Source of the DNA: Pseudomonas sp. GM50
GTDB lineage: Bacteria; Pseudomonadota; Gammaproteobacteria; Pseudomonadales; Pseudomonadaceae
Length of the DNA: 64,000 bases
Reading direction: 5' to 3'
Assembly (NCBI RefSeq): GCF_000282375.1
Contig: NZ_AKJK01000048.1
Location: 1-64,000, forward strand
Shown: positions 53,704 to 62,731 of the stretch, in pieces
Numbering within the stretch: the stretch's first letter is position 1
Layout of the letters: the number at the start of each line of letters is the position of its first letter
Program-made: the position numbers and the translations under genes
Notes under the pieces: generated by a model
The model's input: the letters and a program-made list of their open reading frames with translations, nothing else
The model's database searches: none
What the model was told of the DNA's origin: nothing

Positions 53704-54922
53704 CGGCGTACGCCTCCCGCACTTGGGATTGCAGCAATTGGCGCTGCCGCAATTGGTTTTCGACCCAGTGCAGTTCGGCGGCGATCCCCTGGAGTTGGGC
53801 GTGCTCGGTAGTGGGCCGAAGCGTGGCGGGCAGGACGCCCCAGCTATAGGTTTCCACTTCCAGCACGGGACGAAAATCCGCATGGTCTGCGAGAAAATCG
53901 AAGGTCTGCGACAGGGCGATCTGACTGCCGCTGAGCTCGGGCAGCAGCAAGTGTTCGCTGAACAGCGGAATGTGGAAATGAATCCTCAACTCGGGGTATT
54001 GCCCCGGGCGCTTAGCGCAATCGTCGAGCGCGGCGGGAAGGTCCGCCCAGCTCAATAATCGCTCTTGCGTGTCACGGGCTTTCACTTGATGCAGATAGGT
54101 GGTTTCGGCAAAGTCGCCCAACGTCTTGAGCACGTGTTCGCGTCGGTTATCGTCTTGGGGCAGGCGGCAAATCAGCGCGTTGGACAGCTGAATCTTGCCC
54201 ACGGGCACCCGGGCCTCGCGCAGCCTGTGCAGCGACTGATAACAGTCTTCAAACATCACGGCCTGGTGGCAGACATCAAAGCACAGCGCCAAATATTCAT
54301 GGTGCGGGTCCGTGGCTTGGCAGTGGCGGAAGAAGGCGATGGCCTGTTCGGTATTTTCCAATACGCAATCCGGCTCCATCTCCAGGCAGAACACGATCTT
54401 CTTGCCCGTCTCCCGATGCAGCCTCGCCAGTGAGGCAGTGAGCTGGCGCAACTGATGCTCGGCACGCTGCTGTAACTGCGGACTCCAGCTGGCGGCATAG
54501 CCCAGCGGCACAGTGGAAATCACTCCCTGGTCACAGTCAGCCGGCAAGGCATCCGTGAGGACCCTGGCCAGATTCAGGCTGTACGCCAGCCGTTCCGGAT
54601 CGGCCCAACTGGGCAAATAGACCTCGGCTTTCACCGCGCCCTGATGAAACTGGCCGTAGGGAAAGCCGTTAAGCGAGGTCAGGCGCAGGCCGCTGTGTTG
54701 CAGCAGGCTCAGGAAGTCCTTGCGCGCCGATGCCTCCTGTAATTCGGACGCGGCGAGGGCGCTGATCCACAGTCCGCTGTCCTGCTCGTTCAGCCCGCGC
54801 AGGGTTCGCACGCCCTGAAAATGCTGTTCGATGGATGACCGTAGCCCAGCCAGATCACGGGTCGGGTGCACGTTGCTGCAATAACTGACCTGCGCGGCAG
54901 CCCAACCCGTGACGGCACTCAT
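53693..54922 (-). CDS. eboE: EboE: xylose-isomerase-like TIM-barrel protein
   Basis: A 409-residue protein of the sugar-phosphate isomerase/epimerase type. The start VSYCSNVHPTRDLAGL is characteristic of EboE. Further barrel landmarks are TSLNGFPYGQFHQGAVK, KIVFCLEMEPDCVLENTEQA, LALCFDVCHQAVMFED (metal-ligand D and H) and LRIHFHIPLF. ATG 54922 overlaps the eboB stop as ATGA; the longer frame to 54967 reads into eboB. The enzymatic reaction is unproven for this family. Confidence 0.88.
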   Translation of the reverse strand: MSAVTGWAAAQVSYCSNVHPTRDLAGLRSSIEQHFQGVRTLRGLNEQDSGLWISALAASELQEASARKDFLSLLQHSGLRLTSLNGFPYGQFHQGAVKAEVYLPSWADPERLAYSLNLARVLTDALPADCDQGVISTVPLGYAASWSPQLQQRAEHQLRQLTASLARLHRETGKKIVFCLEMEPDCVLENTEQAIAFFRHCQATDPHHEYLALCFDVCHQAVMFEDCYQSLHRLREARVPVGKIQLSNALICRLPQDDNRREHVLKTLGDFAETTYLHQVKARDTQERLLSWADLPAALDDCAKRPGQYPELRIHFHIPLFSEHLLLPELSGSQIALSQTFDFLADHADFRPVLEVETYSWGVLPATLRPTTEHAQLQGIAAELHWVENQLRQRQLLQSQVREAYADAL

Positions 54923-55803
54923 TTGATCACCGGTTCCTGCCCGCGTAGCGCGGAATTGTCCTGCCACTGCCGACGCTGATCGATGGGCAGCGGGGTGCTG
55001 ACCACGGCTTTGTCCAGTTGGCCGCTTTGGGCAAAAAAGTCCACCGGGTTGTGGAACAGCACCTGTTCGACCTGGGCCTCGCTGAAGCCGCCATCCAGCA
55101 TAGCCTGGCCGGTTTTTGGCACTTTGAGCGGATCGCTGATGCCCCAGTCGGCGGCGCTGTTGACCACCATTTTCTCAGTGCCGTATTCCTTCAACAGGGC
55201 GACCATGCGCTGCTCCGACATCTTGGTGTTGGGGTAGATCGAATGGCCGCGCCAGCAGTCGCTGTCCAGCACCAGCGGCAGGGTCAGTTCATTGAGGTGG
55301 TCGATGATCACCAGATGCTCGGCAATCCCCACTTCACGGATCACCGCCAGGGTGCGTTTGGTGCCACCGATCTTGTCGCGGTGCGGGGTGTGCACCAGCA
55401 CCGGCAAATTGAATTGCTTGGCCAGCTCCAATTGCGCGGCGAGAAAGCGGTCTTCCTCGGGAGTGATGTCGTCGTAGCCGATTTCGCCGACCGCCACCAC
55501 ACCGTCTTTCACCAGGTAGCGCGGCAGAATTTCCAACACCTCGTTGGCCACTGACAGGTCATTGGCCTCCTTGGGATTGAGGCCGATGGTGCAGAAGTGA
55601 TGGATGCCGAACATGCTGGCGCGAAAGCGCTCCCAGCCCAACAGGGTGTCGAAGTAGTCGATGAAACTGCCGACACTGGTCCTGGCCTGGCCCTGCCAGA
55701 AGGCCGGTTCGATCACCCCGGTGATGCCGGCGGCGGCCATGTTCTGGTAGTCATCGGTGGTGCGGCTGACCATATGAATATGCGGGTCGAAGTACTTGAG
55801 CAT
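54919..55803 (-). CDS. eboB: EboB: TatD-like metal-dependent hydrolase
   Basis: A 294-residue TIM-barrel hydrolase. The first metal motif is FDPHIHMVSRT. Later ligands fit VAVGEIGYDDIT, LPVLVHTPHRDK, LVIIDHLNELT and VNSAADWGISDP. This order matches TatD/amidohydrolase-type enzymes and the EboB family. It overlaps eboE by 4 bases and follows eboA by about 36 bases. It probably hydrolyses a small pathway intermediate; the substrate is unknown. Confidence 0.88.
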   Translation of the reverse strand: MLKYFDPHIHMVSRTTDDYQNMAAAGITGVIEPAFWQGQARTSVGSFIDYFDTLLGWERFRASMFGIHHFCTIGLNPKEANDLSVANEVLEILPRYLVKDGVVAVGEIGYDDITPEEDRFLAAQLELAKQFNLPVLVHTPHRDKIGGTKRTLAVIREVGIAEHLVIIDHLNELTLPLVLDSDCWRGHSIYPNTKMSEQRMVALLKEYGTEKMVVNSAADWGISDPLKVPKTGQAMLDGGFSEAQVEQVLFHNPVDFFAQSGQLDKAVVSTPLPIDQRRQWQDNSALRGQEPVIK

Positions 55804-55839
55804 GGTGAATCCTCGTCAAGGGGAGGGGGTGGTTGAGCA

Positions 55840-56613
55840 TCAGTTCGGTGAGGTGCCGGCCAGGTAGTCACACCATTCCGGCGGCAGGCGTTGCTGCTGA
55901 TTCAGGCCTATCAGGCGCTGGTGTTGCGCCGGGCTGAGGAGGTTGAAGGCAATCACCCGGGGCAGCCCGACAGACACCGTTCGTTCGGCGGCGAGCTGTT
56001 CGTCCAGCAGGTCGAGGGCCAGTTGGTTGAGGGTGACGCTGTGTCGTTGCGTCAGGCCGATCAGGCGTTTTACGTCGAGCCCCATGCCCAGTGCCTTCAG
56101 CACCAGTTGATGGAAGGCCCGTTCGCTGTAGTGCCGCGACGGGTAGAGGGTGTCCAGGGCAAGGGCGGCAAACACCAGGCTGTTACTGGTGCGCCCGGCC
56201 TGCAACGCGAGTTCCACGCACAGCCCACGGCTATCGAGCCAGTCGAGGGCCTTCAAGGTGGCGATTTTTTCCTGATCGTCGCCCCACAGAAACAACTGGC
56301 GCAGCAAGGGCAGTTGCCCGGCGAGGGGTTGTTGTTCCAGTACTTGAGCCTGCAACAACGCTCGCGCCAGCTGGACGTTGCTCCAGCCGCAATTGTTGGG
56401 CAGTGCAGGCTCTTTGAGGCTGCGCTTGCACTGGCTGCTCAAGAGCGCGGCGGTATTGGCGTCCGGGCGTTGGTCAAGCCGCGCCTGTGCCTGGCGCCAC
56501 CACTGCAGTTCGGTGTCATCGAGCTGTTGGGTGAAGGCCTGGCGTTGTTCGGCGAGGCAATCGTGGCGCATGTCGAGGGCCGCCGATGGCGGCGCTGTGA
56601 CGTCCATGTTCAT
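55840..56613 (-). CDS. eboA: EboA-domain protein
   Basis: A 257-residue, leucine- and glutamine-rich, mostly helical protein. Segments such as LPLLRQLFLWGDDQEKIATL, ALDWLDSRGLCVELALQAGR and NSLVFAALALDTLYPSRHYS fit EboA-type proteins. ATG 56613 overlaps the eboC stop as ATGA. The much longer open frame to 57144 overlaps eboC and is not real. No catalytic motif is visible. The identification rests on moderate sequence resemblance plus position between eboC and eboB. Confidence 0.78.
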   Translation of the reverse strand: MNMDVTAPPSAALDMRHDCLAEQRQAFTQQLDDTELQWWRQAQARLDQRPDANTAALLSSQCKRSLKEPALPNNCGWSNVQLARALLQAQVLEQQPLAGQLPLLRQLFLWGDDQEKIATLKALDWLDSRGLCVELALQAGRTSNSLVFAALALDTLYPSRHYSERAFHQLVLKALGMGLDVKRLIGLTQRHSVTLNQLALDLLDEQLAAERTVSVGLPRVIAFNLLSPAQHQRLIGLNQQQRLPPEWCDYLAGTSPN

Positions 56614-57500
56614 GTCGGTTTGATCCAGCGCTGGAAGTGTGGAAGCAGGAAAAACACCAGGACACATAACAAACTGCCCAGAGGCTGGTTGGCCACAGCC
56701 AGCACCAGGGCATCGAACAGCGGCAGGGCCGCCAGGCCAGCGCCGATAAAGGCGCGGACCTGCCGTTGCTGCGGGTTGGCCAGGTGGTGCCAGTAGTGCC
56801 AGCCCAGCCAGCCAAGCCAGAGCAGCAGCACCGGCCAAAACCAGACGTTGTCGGAATAGATCGCCAAGGCCAGCGGGCTCAGCATCAGGATCAGTGGGAG
56901 GCGGCTGAGCAATTGATTGCGGTGTTCCTGGCGGGCCAGGTAAGTCAGGCCACTGATGTAGACGCCGAGCAAAATGGCGCACAGCCAGATCGGCTCCGGT
57001 GGCACCGCCAGGCTGGCCGCCGCCGTGAGGTAGAGCGCCGAGCGACAGGCACCCATCAGCCAGACGCTGTGGGCATACTTCTTGTGCAGCAGGTTGTAGC
57101 CGAGGATGCAGCCCACCAGCAGAGTGGCGCTGCCCAGCAGCCACTGCGGCTGGTCGATCAGCTGGCTCAGGCCCAGCACCGAGGCGCCGGCCAATATCAG
57201 CAACAGCGCAGTGGCCAAGCCCACCTGCTGTCGACTGACCAGACCGAGGGTGATGGGGCGGGGGTTATCGTGCTGTTGGTCCCAGTCGGCGTCGAGCAGG
57301 TCGTTCAACAACATGCCGGCCAGATACAACAGCGACAGTGCGGCCAGCAGCAGGATCCACACCAGCGACGACGGCGGCGCCAGGGCACCGGCGCTGCTGG
57401 CCAGCAGGGCGGCGGCCAGAGTGTTGGTCCACACCGTGGGCAAGTTGGATACCCGGCCCAGGGTCATCCAGGTCTTGAGGTTCAGCGGTGTCTGGCTCAT
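56610..57500 (-). CDS. eboC: EboC: UbiA-type prenyltransferase-like membrane protein
   Basis: A 296-residue membrane protein of the UbiA superfamily with about eight or nine spans. The start LGRVSNLPTVWTNTLAAALL and the first Asp-rich motif NDLLDADWDQQHDNPRPITL (NDxxDxxxD) are clear, followed by GYNLLHKKYAHSVWLMGACR. It overlaps eboD by 4 bases and eboA by 4 bases. UbiA proteins transfer prenyl groups to aromatic acceptors or move lipophilic substrates; the acceptor here is unknown. Confidence 0.9.
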   Translation of the reverse strand: MSQTPLNLKTWMTLGRVSNLPTVWTNTLAAALLASSAGALAPPSSLVWILLLAALSLLYLAGMLLNDLLDADWDQQHDNPRPITLGLVSRQQVGLATALLLILAGASVLGLSQLIDQPQWLLGSATLLVGCILGYNLLHKKYAHSVWLMGACRSALYLTAAASLAVPPEPIWLCAILLGVYISGLTYLARQEHRNQLLSRLPLILMLSPLALAIYSDNVWFWPVLLLWLGWLGWHYWHHLANPQQRQVRAFIGAGLAALPLFDALVLAVANQPLGSLLCVLVFFLLPHFQRWIKPT

Positions 57501-59383
57501 TGCGCGCAGCCTTCGCTCAGGGTGAGCGCCGGACTGCTGCGGGTGGACAGTCGTTGCAGTGCCTGCTCCATCCGCGCGGTATCGATTTCATGCAAGTCCA
57601 CCGATTCGCCGATCCGGCTGAGCATGGGGATAGAGAGTTGCCCGCCCAAATGCTGGCGGAATTCCTCCAGCCCGAGCAAAACCTGTGAGCGCCCCTGGGC
57701 ATCTTTCAAGCTCAGTTCCGGTGGGCACAGGTTGAAGCCGAGCTTGAGCAACAGGTTCAGCACACGTTCAGTGTCGGCATCGCTCAACAGCCCGAGGGCA
57801 TTGGCATAGAGTCCATCCAGGGCCATGCCCACTGCCACGGCTTCACCATGGCGCAGCCGGTGGTGGCTGAGATTTTCCAGTTTGTGCGCGGCCCAGTGCC
57901 CGTAATCCAGTGGCCGCCCGTTACCGCGTTCGAAGGGGTCGCCAGCACCGGTGATGTGCGCCAGGTGCAGTTCGGCGCAGCGGCGGATGGCGTAGCGGCT
58001 GGCCGGGTGATCGAAGTGGGCGAGGGCGTCGGCCTGTTGCTCCATCCATTGGAAAAACGCCTGGTCCTTGATCAGCGCCACCTTTACCGCCTCGGCCAGC
58101 CCGGCGATCTGGTCGCGACGGGTCAGGCTGGTCAGCAGCTGGAAGTCGTTGATCACTGCGGTGGCGGGGTAGAAGGTTCCCAGCAGATTCTTCTGGCCGA
58201 AGGCATTGATGCCGTTTTTCACACCGATACCGGCATCGTTCTGCGCCAGCACGGTACTTGGGATACGAATCAGGCGAATGCCGCGATGGAAGGTAGCGCT
58301 GGCGTAGCCCACCGCATCCAGCACCGCGCCGCCTCCCAGGGCCAGGACATAACAATGCCGGTCCAGCCCATGTTGCAGCATGTCGGTGTACAGCTGCTGC
58401 AGCACCTGTGAATCCTTGCTCAGCTCACCGGCCGGCACCGCAATTGGCGCGGCCAGCAAATGCAGATCCGCCGCATGGGCGGCAAAGTAGGCATCGATTT
58501 GTTCCAGCAGTTGTGGAGCGCTTTGCAACAGTTGTTCATCAGCGAACACCAGCACTGTCACCGGGCCCCGGTGCTGTGGGGTGAGTCGTGCAGTGAGCTG
58601 GTGGTGCAGACAGGGGTTGAGCGGATCGAACAGGTGATCGGTGAACACCACCGGGTAGTCATAACTGACCTCGAAACGCCCGTGCAGCGGTTGTTCAGTG
58701 ATTTGTTTGCGCAAGGTCTTGAACAGGCTGTACCCGGCGATAAACAGCGCGGGCAACACCATGCTGGCGAGGAGGGTCACCAGCAGTGCGTTTTGCTCGA
58801 CGAGGAAGGTGCCGATGGCGCTGTAGGCCAGTGCCAGGCCGGCATTGGCCAGGGTGGTGACCAGTAGAAACGCGCGCAGCGGATAACGTTGCATGCCGGC
58901 GGCGACCACCGAGGTTTCCGCCAATACCGGCACGCCGCGCAGGCAGATCAACGACAGCGTGCCCAACCGATACGCCAGTTGCCCCGGTTGGCGCTGATGC
59001 AGGCCCAGGCGGCCGGAAAGCAGGCGGAAATAGCCGGCGCCCAGCGCATAACCCAGCCCGGCTCCCAGGCACAGGCCAATGAAAATCACCAGATAGCCGC
59101 CGAGACTGCCGAGCATCGCCACGGCCAGCAGCGCGACCATGCTCGAAGGCACCGGCAGCACCACGTCCAGCGCCAGCAGGGCGATCAGCAACAGCGCCAG
59201 GTTGAATTTCTGGGTGGGCGTAGACGGCAAGTACAGGTTGAGATGGGTCAGGAAGTCCTGGAGCTGTTGTTCGAACAACAGGAAGCTGGCGATCACCAGG
59301 CCGGAGAAGCAAAACAATGACAGCCAAAAATGCCCGGCTGGCCCTCTTTGCGAGAACGCACGATACCCACGGCTGCGCTTCAT
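57497..59383 (-). CDS. eboD: EboD: 3-dehydroquinate-synthase-like enzyme fused to a DedA-like membrane domain
   Basis: A 628-residue fusion. Residues 1-235 form a DedA/VTT-type membrane domain with several spans (LSLFCFSGLVIASFLLFEQQ; LPVPSSMVALLAVAMLGSLG; ICLRGVPVLAETSVVAAGMQ). Residues 240-620 are a dehydroquinate-synthase-like domain: HCYVLALGGGAVLDAVGYAS, HRGIRLIRIPSTVLAQNDAG, GLAEAVKVALIKD and HRLRHGEAVAVGMALDGLYA, with candidate zinc ligands. AGAGGG precedes ATG 59383. It is the first gene of the block. From memory, cyanobacterial EboD lacks the membrane part, so the fusion is notable. Confidence 0.88.
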   Translation of the reverse strand: MKRSRGYRAFSQRGPAGHFWLSLFCFSGLVIASFLLFEQQLQDFLTHLNLYLPSTPTQKFNLALLLIALLALDVVLPVPSSMVALLAVAMLGSLGGYLVIFIGLCLGAGLGYALGAGYFRLLSGRLGLHQRQPGQLAYRLGTLSLICLRGVPVLAETSVVAAGMQRYPLRAFLLVTTLANAGLALAYSAIGTFLVEQNALLVTLLASMVLPALFIAGYSLFKTLRKQITEQPLHGRFEVSYDYPVVFTDHLFDPLNPCLHHQLTARLTPQHRGPVTVLVFADEQLLQSAPQLLEQIDAYFAAHAADLHLLAAPIAVPAGELSKDSQVLQQLYTDMLQHGLDRHCYVLALGGGAVLDAVGYASATFHRGIRLIRIPSTVLAQNDAGIGVKNGINAFGQKNLLGTFYPATAVINDFQLLTSLTRRDQIAGLAEAVKVALIKDQAFFQWMEQQADALAHFDHPASRYAIRRCAELHLAHITGAGDPFERGNGRPLDYGHWAAHKLENLSHHRLRHGEAVAVGMALDGLYANALGLLSDADTERVLNLLLKLGFNLCPPELSLKDAQGRSQVLLGLEEFRQHLGGQLSIPMLSRIGESVDLHEIDTARMEQALQRLSTRSSPALTLSEGCAQ

Positions 59384-59775
59384 CAAGCATCCCTCTTGTT
59401 ATTTTTGACTGATTCCGTGTCAGTTATCAAAAGCAGCGTCTGGTGTGTTTCAGGTCAATAGACTCTCTCGCCTGAGGGGCTGGTTGATGGGCGGTTGATT
59501 GCGCCTGTGAAGCTAGTCTTGAACTTAGACGGTCGCGGTGTTTTTGCAAGGTCGCCTGATGGCAATTTGACCTTTTCCGCGATGCCCTCTGAAAACACCG
59601 GTATTCAGTCGCTTGGGTAATGCCTGTCAGTCAAGCCCGCTCCCACAGGTTTTGCGCAGTTGGCATGTTAAAAAATGTTATTTTAAAAAAAGACTTCACA
59701 TAATCCGTTCATTGGGAGATTATCTGCTCAACCTGTATGACAACCTGATAACAAGACAAAAACAGGATGGCTACG
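59384..59775. promoter_or_regulatory. Divergent promoter region between ebo block and GntR regulator
   Basis: This gap must hold the leftward promoter of the twelve-gene block and the rightward promoter of the sugar-acid operon. A half-REP (CAAGCCCGCTCCCACAGGTT) lies at 59632-59651. CTGTATGACAA at 59733-59743 agrees at 10 of 11 positions with the GntR/FadR-subfamily operator form TNGTNNNACNA and sits just upstream of the regulator gene, suggesting autoregulation. The region from 59660 to 59760 is AT-rich. No gene is supported. Confidence 0.5.
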
Positions 59776-60480
59776 ATGTTCGACAAGGTCCCGACTCACG
59801 TGCTGAGTGACAGCGTCGCTCAGCAGCTGCTGGACAAGATTGAGAACGGTGTGTTCGCCACCGGCAGCAAACTGCCCAGTGAAGCCATGCTCTCGGAAGC
59901 CTTCGGTGTCAGTCGCACCGTGGTCCGCGAAGCCATCTCCCGTCTCAAGAACGAAGGCGTGCTGCAGCCCCAACAAGGGCGCGGCATCTTCGTCACCGCC
60001 AACGCCAATATCCGCCCGCTGCGTATCGATTACACCGAAGCCAATCTGCCCGGCAGTGTCTTTCACCTGTTGGCGCTGCGACGTGCCATAGAGGCAGAAA
60101 TCGCTTGCGAGGCGGCGCTCAATCGCAGCGAGGCCGATCTGGTGCAGATTGACGAGGCGCTGGCACACATCGATGAAGAGGTCGATGAGGGGCTGGACGG
60201 TGTTCGCGCCGATGTGGCTTTTCACCGTGCCATCGCTCGAGCCACGGGCAATCCCTACTTTCTCAAGACCCTGGAATTCGTCAGTCAGTACCTGGAGGCC
60301 GCCACCCGCATCACCCGCACCAACGAGGCGGGCAGGGCGGATTTCTCCCGTCAGGTACACGAAGAACATCAAGCGATCGTGGCGGCCATTCGGCTGCGCG
60401 ATCCGCTCGCCGCCGGGCATGCCGCCCGTGCCCATATCTACAACGCGGCCCGCCGCCTGCGCCTTGCCGGCGTGGAATAG
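59776..60480 (+). CDS. GntR/FadR-family regulator of the sugar-acid operon
   Basis: A 234-residue transcription factor. The winged helix-turn-helix (VAQQLLDKIENGVFATGSKL, LSEAFGVSRTVVREAISRLK, GVLQPQQGRGIFV) is followed by an FCD effector domain with metal/ligand positions in HLLALRRAIEAEIACEAA, DVAFHRAIARATGNPYF and HEEHQAIVAAI. ATG 59776 has AGGA 8 bases upstream; ATG 59767 in the same frame is the alternative. It is the first gene before ltnD-otnK-otnC and probably represses them until a four-carbon acid appears. Confidence 0.9.
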   Translation: MFDKVPTHVLSDSVAQQLLDKIENGVFATGSKLPSEAMLSEAFGVSRTVVREAISRLKNEGVLQPQQGRGIFVTANANIRPLRIDYTEANLPGSVFHLLALRRAIEAEIACEAALNRSEADLVQIDEALAHIDEEVDEGLDGVRADVAFHRAIARATGNPYFLKTLEFVSQYLEAATRITRTNEAGRADFSRQVHEEHQAIVAAIRLRDPLAAGHAARAHIYNAARRLRLAGVE

Positions 60481-60522
60481 GCCGCTGTTTTCCTCATAAG
60501 CCGGTCACTAAGGAGTACCCCC

Positions 60523-61428
60523 ATGAATAACAAAAATGTCGGTGTTGTCGGTCTGGGCGCGATGGGCCTGGGCATTGCCCGCTCACTGTTGCGCAGCGGC
60601 TTCAATGTGCATGCCTGTGATGTGCGTGCGGCGGTGACGGAACAGTTTGCCGGCGAGGGCGGTGTGGCGTGTGCTTCACCCGCGCACATGGCAGCTGAGT
60701 GCGACGTGATCATTACCGTGGTGGTGAATGCCGAGCAGACCGAAACCGTGTTGTTTGGAGAGGGTGGTGCGGTCGCTGCGTTGCGCCCTGGCAGCCTGGT
60801 GATCGGTTGCGCCACCGTGGCGCCGACCTACGCCGTCGATCTGGGCCAGCGCCTGACTGCGCAGGGCTTGCTGTATCTGGATGCGCCGATTTCCGGTGGC
60901 GCGGCCAAGGCCGCTGCCGGTGAAATGACCATGATGACCTCTGGCCCGGCCGATGCTTATGCCAAGGCCGAAGCGGTCCTCGCGGGCATGGCCGGCAAGG
61001 TCTATCGCCTGGGTGACACTCATGGCCTGGGCTCGAAGGTCAAGATCATCAACCAGTTGCTCGCCGGGGTGCACATCGCGGCCTCTGCCGAAGCCATGGC
61101 GCTGGGCCTGCGTGAAGGGGTCGACGCCGATGCGCTTTACGAAGTGATCACCCACAGCGCCGGTAATTCCTGGATGTTCGAAAACCGCGTGCCGCACATT
61201 CTCAAGGCCGATTACACGCCGTTGTCCGCGGTGGATATTTTCGTCAAGGACCTGGGCCTGGTGCTGGATACCGCACGGGCCAGCAAATTTCCGCTGCCGC
61301 TGTCGGCCACCGCCCACCAGATGTTCATGCAGGCATCCAGTGCAGGTTTCGGTCGTGAGGACGACTCGGCGGTGATCAAGATTTTCCCCGGCATCGAGTT
61401 GCCGACTGCCAAGACTGAGCCGGTTTGA
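60523..61428 (+). CDS. ltnD: L-threonate dehydrogenase (LtnD family)
   Basis: A 301-residue beta-hydroxyacid dehydrogenase. The NAD-binding motif is VGVVGLGAMGLGIARSLL, the substrate motif LYLDAPISGGAAKAAAGEMT and the catalytic lysine region GLGSKVKIINQLLAGVHIAA. In characterised operons LtnD oxidises L-threonate at C2 to 2-oxo-tetronate. AAGGAG precedes the ATG, and otnK follows after 10 bases. Specificity is inferred from the neighbours otnK and otnC, which act on the product. Confidence 0.9.
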   Translation: MNNKNVGVVGLGAMGLGIARSLLRSGFNVHACDVRAAVTEQFAGEGGVACASPAHMAAECDVIITVVVNAEQTETVLFGEGGAVAALRPGSLVIGCATVAPTYAVDLGQRLTAQGLLYLDAPISGGAAKAAAGEMTMMTSGPADAYAKAEAVLAGMAGKVYRLGDTHGLGSKVKIINQLLAGVHIAASAEAMALGLREGVDADALYEVITHSAGNSWMFENRVPHILKADYTPLSAVDIFVKDLGLVLDTARASKFPLPLSATAHQMFMQASSAGFGREDDSAVIKIFPGIELPTAKTEPV

Positions 61429-61438
61429 GGAACGCCCA

Positions 61439-62731
61439 ATGAACACAACCACCGCACGCCCATTGCTGGGCTGCATCGCCGACGATTTCACCGGTGCCAC
61501 GGACCTTGCCAACATGCTGGTGCGCGGCGGTATGCGCACCGTGCAAAGCATCGGAATTCCGAGCAGCGAAGTGGCTGCCGGGCTCGATGCCGATGCGATT
61601 GTCATCGCGCTGAAGTCGCGCACCATTCCCGTCGCCGAAGCGGTCGAACAGTCCCTCGCCGCGCTGGCCTGGCTGCGTGAGCAAGGCTGCGAGCAGATCT
61701 TTTTCAAGTATTGCTCGACGTTCGACTCCACCGCTGCCGGCAATATCGGCCAGGTCAGCGAAGCGTTGCTGGCGGCACTGGGTAGCGACTTCACCCTGGC
61801 GTGCCCGGCGTTCCCGGAGAATGGCCGGACGATCTTTCGCGGCCACTTGTTTGTGCAGGATCAGTTGCTCAGCGAGTCGGGCATGCAACATCACCCGTTG
61901 ACGCCGATGACCGACGCCAACCTGGTTCGGGTGTTGCAATCGCAGACCAGCCTGAACGTCGGTTTGTTGCGCTACGACACCATTGCCCAAGGGGTCGAGC
62001 AGGTGCGTGAGCGGATCAAAGAGCTACGGGCTCAAGGTGTCGGCATGGCGATTGCCGATGCCTTGTCAGACCACGATCTGTACACCCTCGGTACCGCCTG
62101 CGCCGACTTGCCGCTGCTGACCGGCGGTTCGGGGCTGGCCCTGGGCTTGCCGGAAAACTTCCGTCGCGCCGGCAAATTGCGCGATCTCGACGCCTCGAAA
62201 CTCCCGGCAGTATCGGGCGGTGAAGTGGTGTTGGCTGGCAGCGCTTCGATCGCTACCAATGGACAAGTGGCGGCCTGGCTCGAAGCCGGTCGGCCGGCGC
62301 TGCGGATTGATCCGTTGGCCCTGGCTGCCGGGGAACCGGTGGTTGCCCGGGCTTTGGCCTTCGCCCGTGATAACGAACAGACCGTATTGATCTACGCCAC
62401 CAGCACCCCGGACGAAGTGAAGGCGGTGCAACAGCAACTCGGCGTCGAACGGGCCGGTACCTTGGTGGAGAATGCGTTGGGTGAGATCGCTCAGGGCCTG
62501 CGCCAGAGCGGCGTACGACGCTTCGTGATCGCTGGCGGTGAAACCTCGGGCGCTGTGGTTCAGGCGCTGGGTGTGCAATTGCTGCAGATCGGCGCGCAGA
62601 TCGATCCGGGTGTGCCAGCGACAGTCAGCAACACGGATGAGCCGCTGGCCCTGGCGCTCAAATCGGGCAACTTCGGTGGTCGGGATTTTTTCAGCAAAGC
62701 CTTGAAGCAACTGGCCGGGGGTGCTCAATGA
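61439..62731 (+). CDS. otnK: 3-oxo-tetronate 4-kinase (OtnK, four-carbon acid sugar kinase)
   Basis: A 430-residue kinase of the former DUF1537 family. The N-terminal domain starts LGCIADDFTGATDLANMLVR with the conserved DDFTGA(T/N)D motif, then IFFKYCSTFDSTAAGNIG. The C-terminal nucleotide domain has LAGSASIATNGQVAAWL, RRFVIAGGETSGAVVQALGV and LKSGNFGGRDFF. It phosphorylates 3-oxo-tetronate in the threonate/erythronate pathway. It overlaps otnC by 4 bases. Confidence 0.92.
   Translation: MNTTTARPLLGCIADDFTGATDLANMLVRGGMRTVQSIGIPSSEVAAGLDADAIVIALKSRTIPVAEAVEQSLAALAWLREQGCEQIFFKYCSTFDSTAAGNIGQVSEALLAALGSDFTLACPAFPENGRTIFRGHLFVQDQLLSESGMQHHPLTPMTDANLVRVLQSQTSLNVGLLRYDTIAQGVEQVRERIKELRAQGVGMAIADALSDHDLYTLGTACADLPLLTGGSGLALGLPENFRRAGKLRDLDASKLPAVSGGEVVLAGSASIATNGQVAAWLEAGRPALRIDPLALAAGEPVVARALAFARDNEQTVLIYATSTPDEVKAVQQQLGVERAGTLVENALGEIAQGLRQSGVRRFVIAGGETSGAVVQALGVQLLQIGAQIDPGVPATVSNTDEPLALALKSGNFGGRDFFSKALKQLAGGAQ

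Noticed and set aside
55840..57144. Long form (434 residues) of EboA
   Set aside because: The upstream part overlaps eboC in another frame; ATG 56613 gives ATGA coupling and the expected length.
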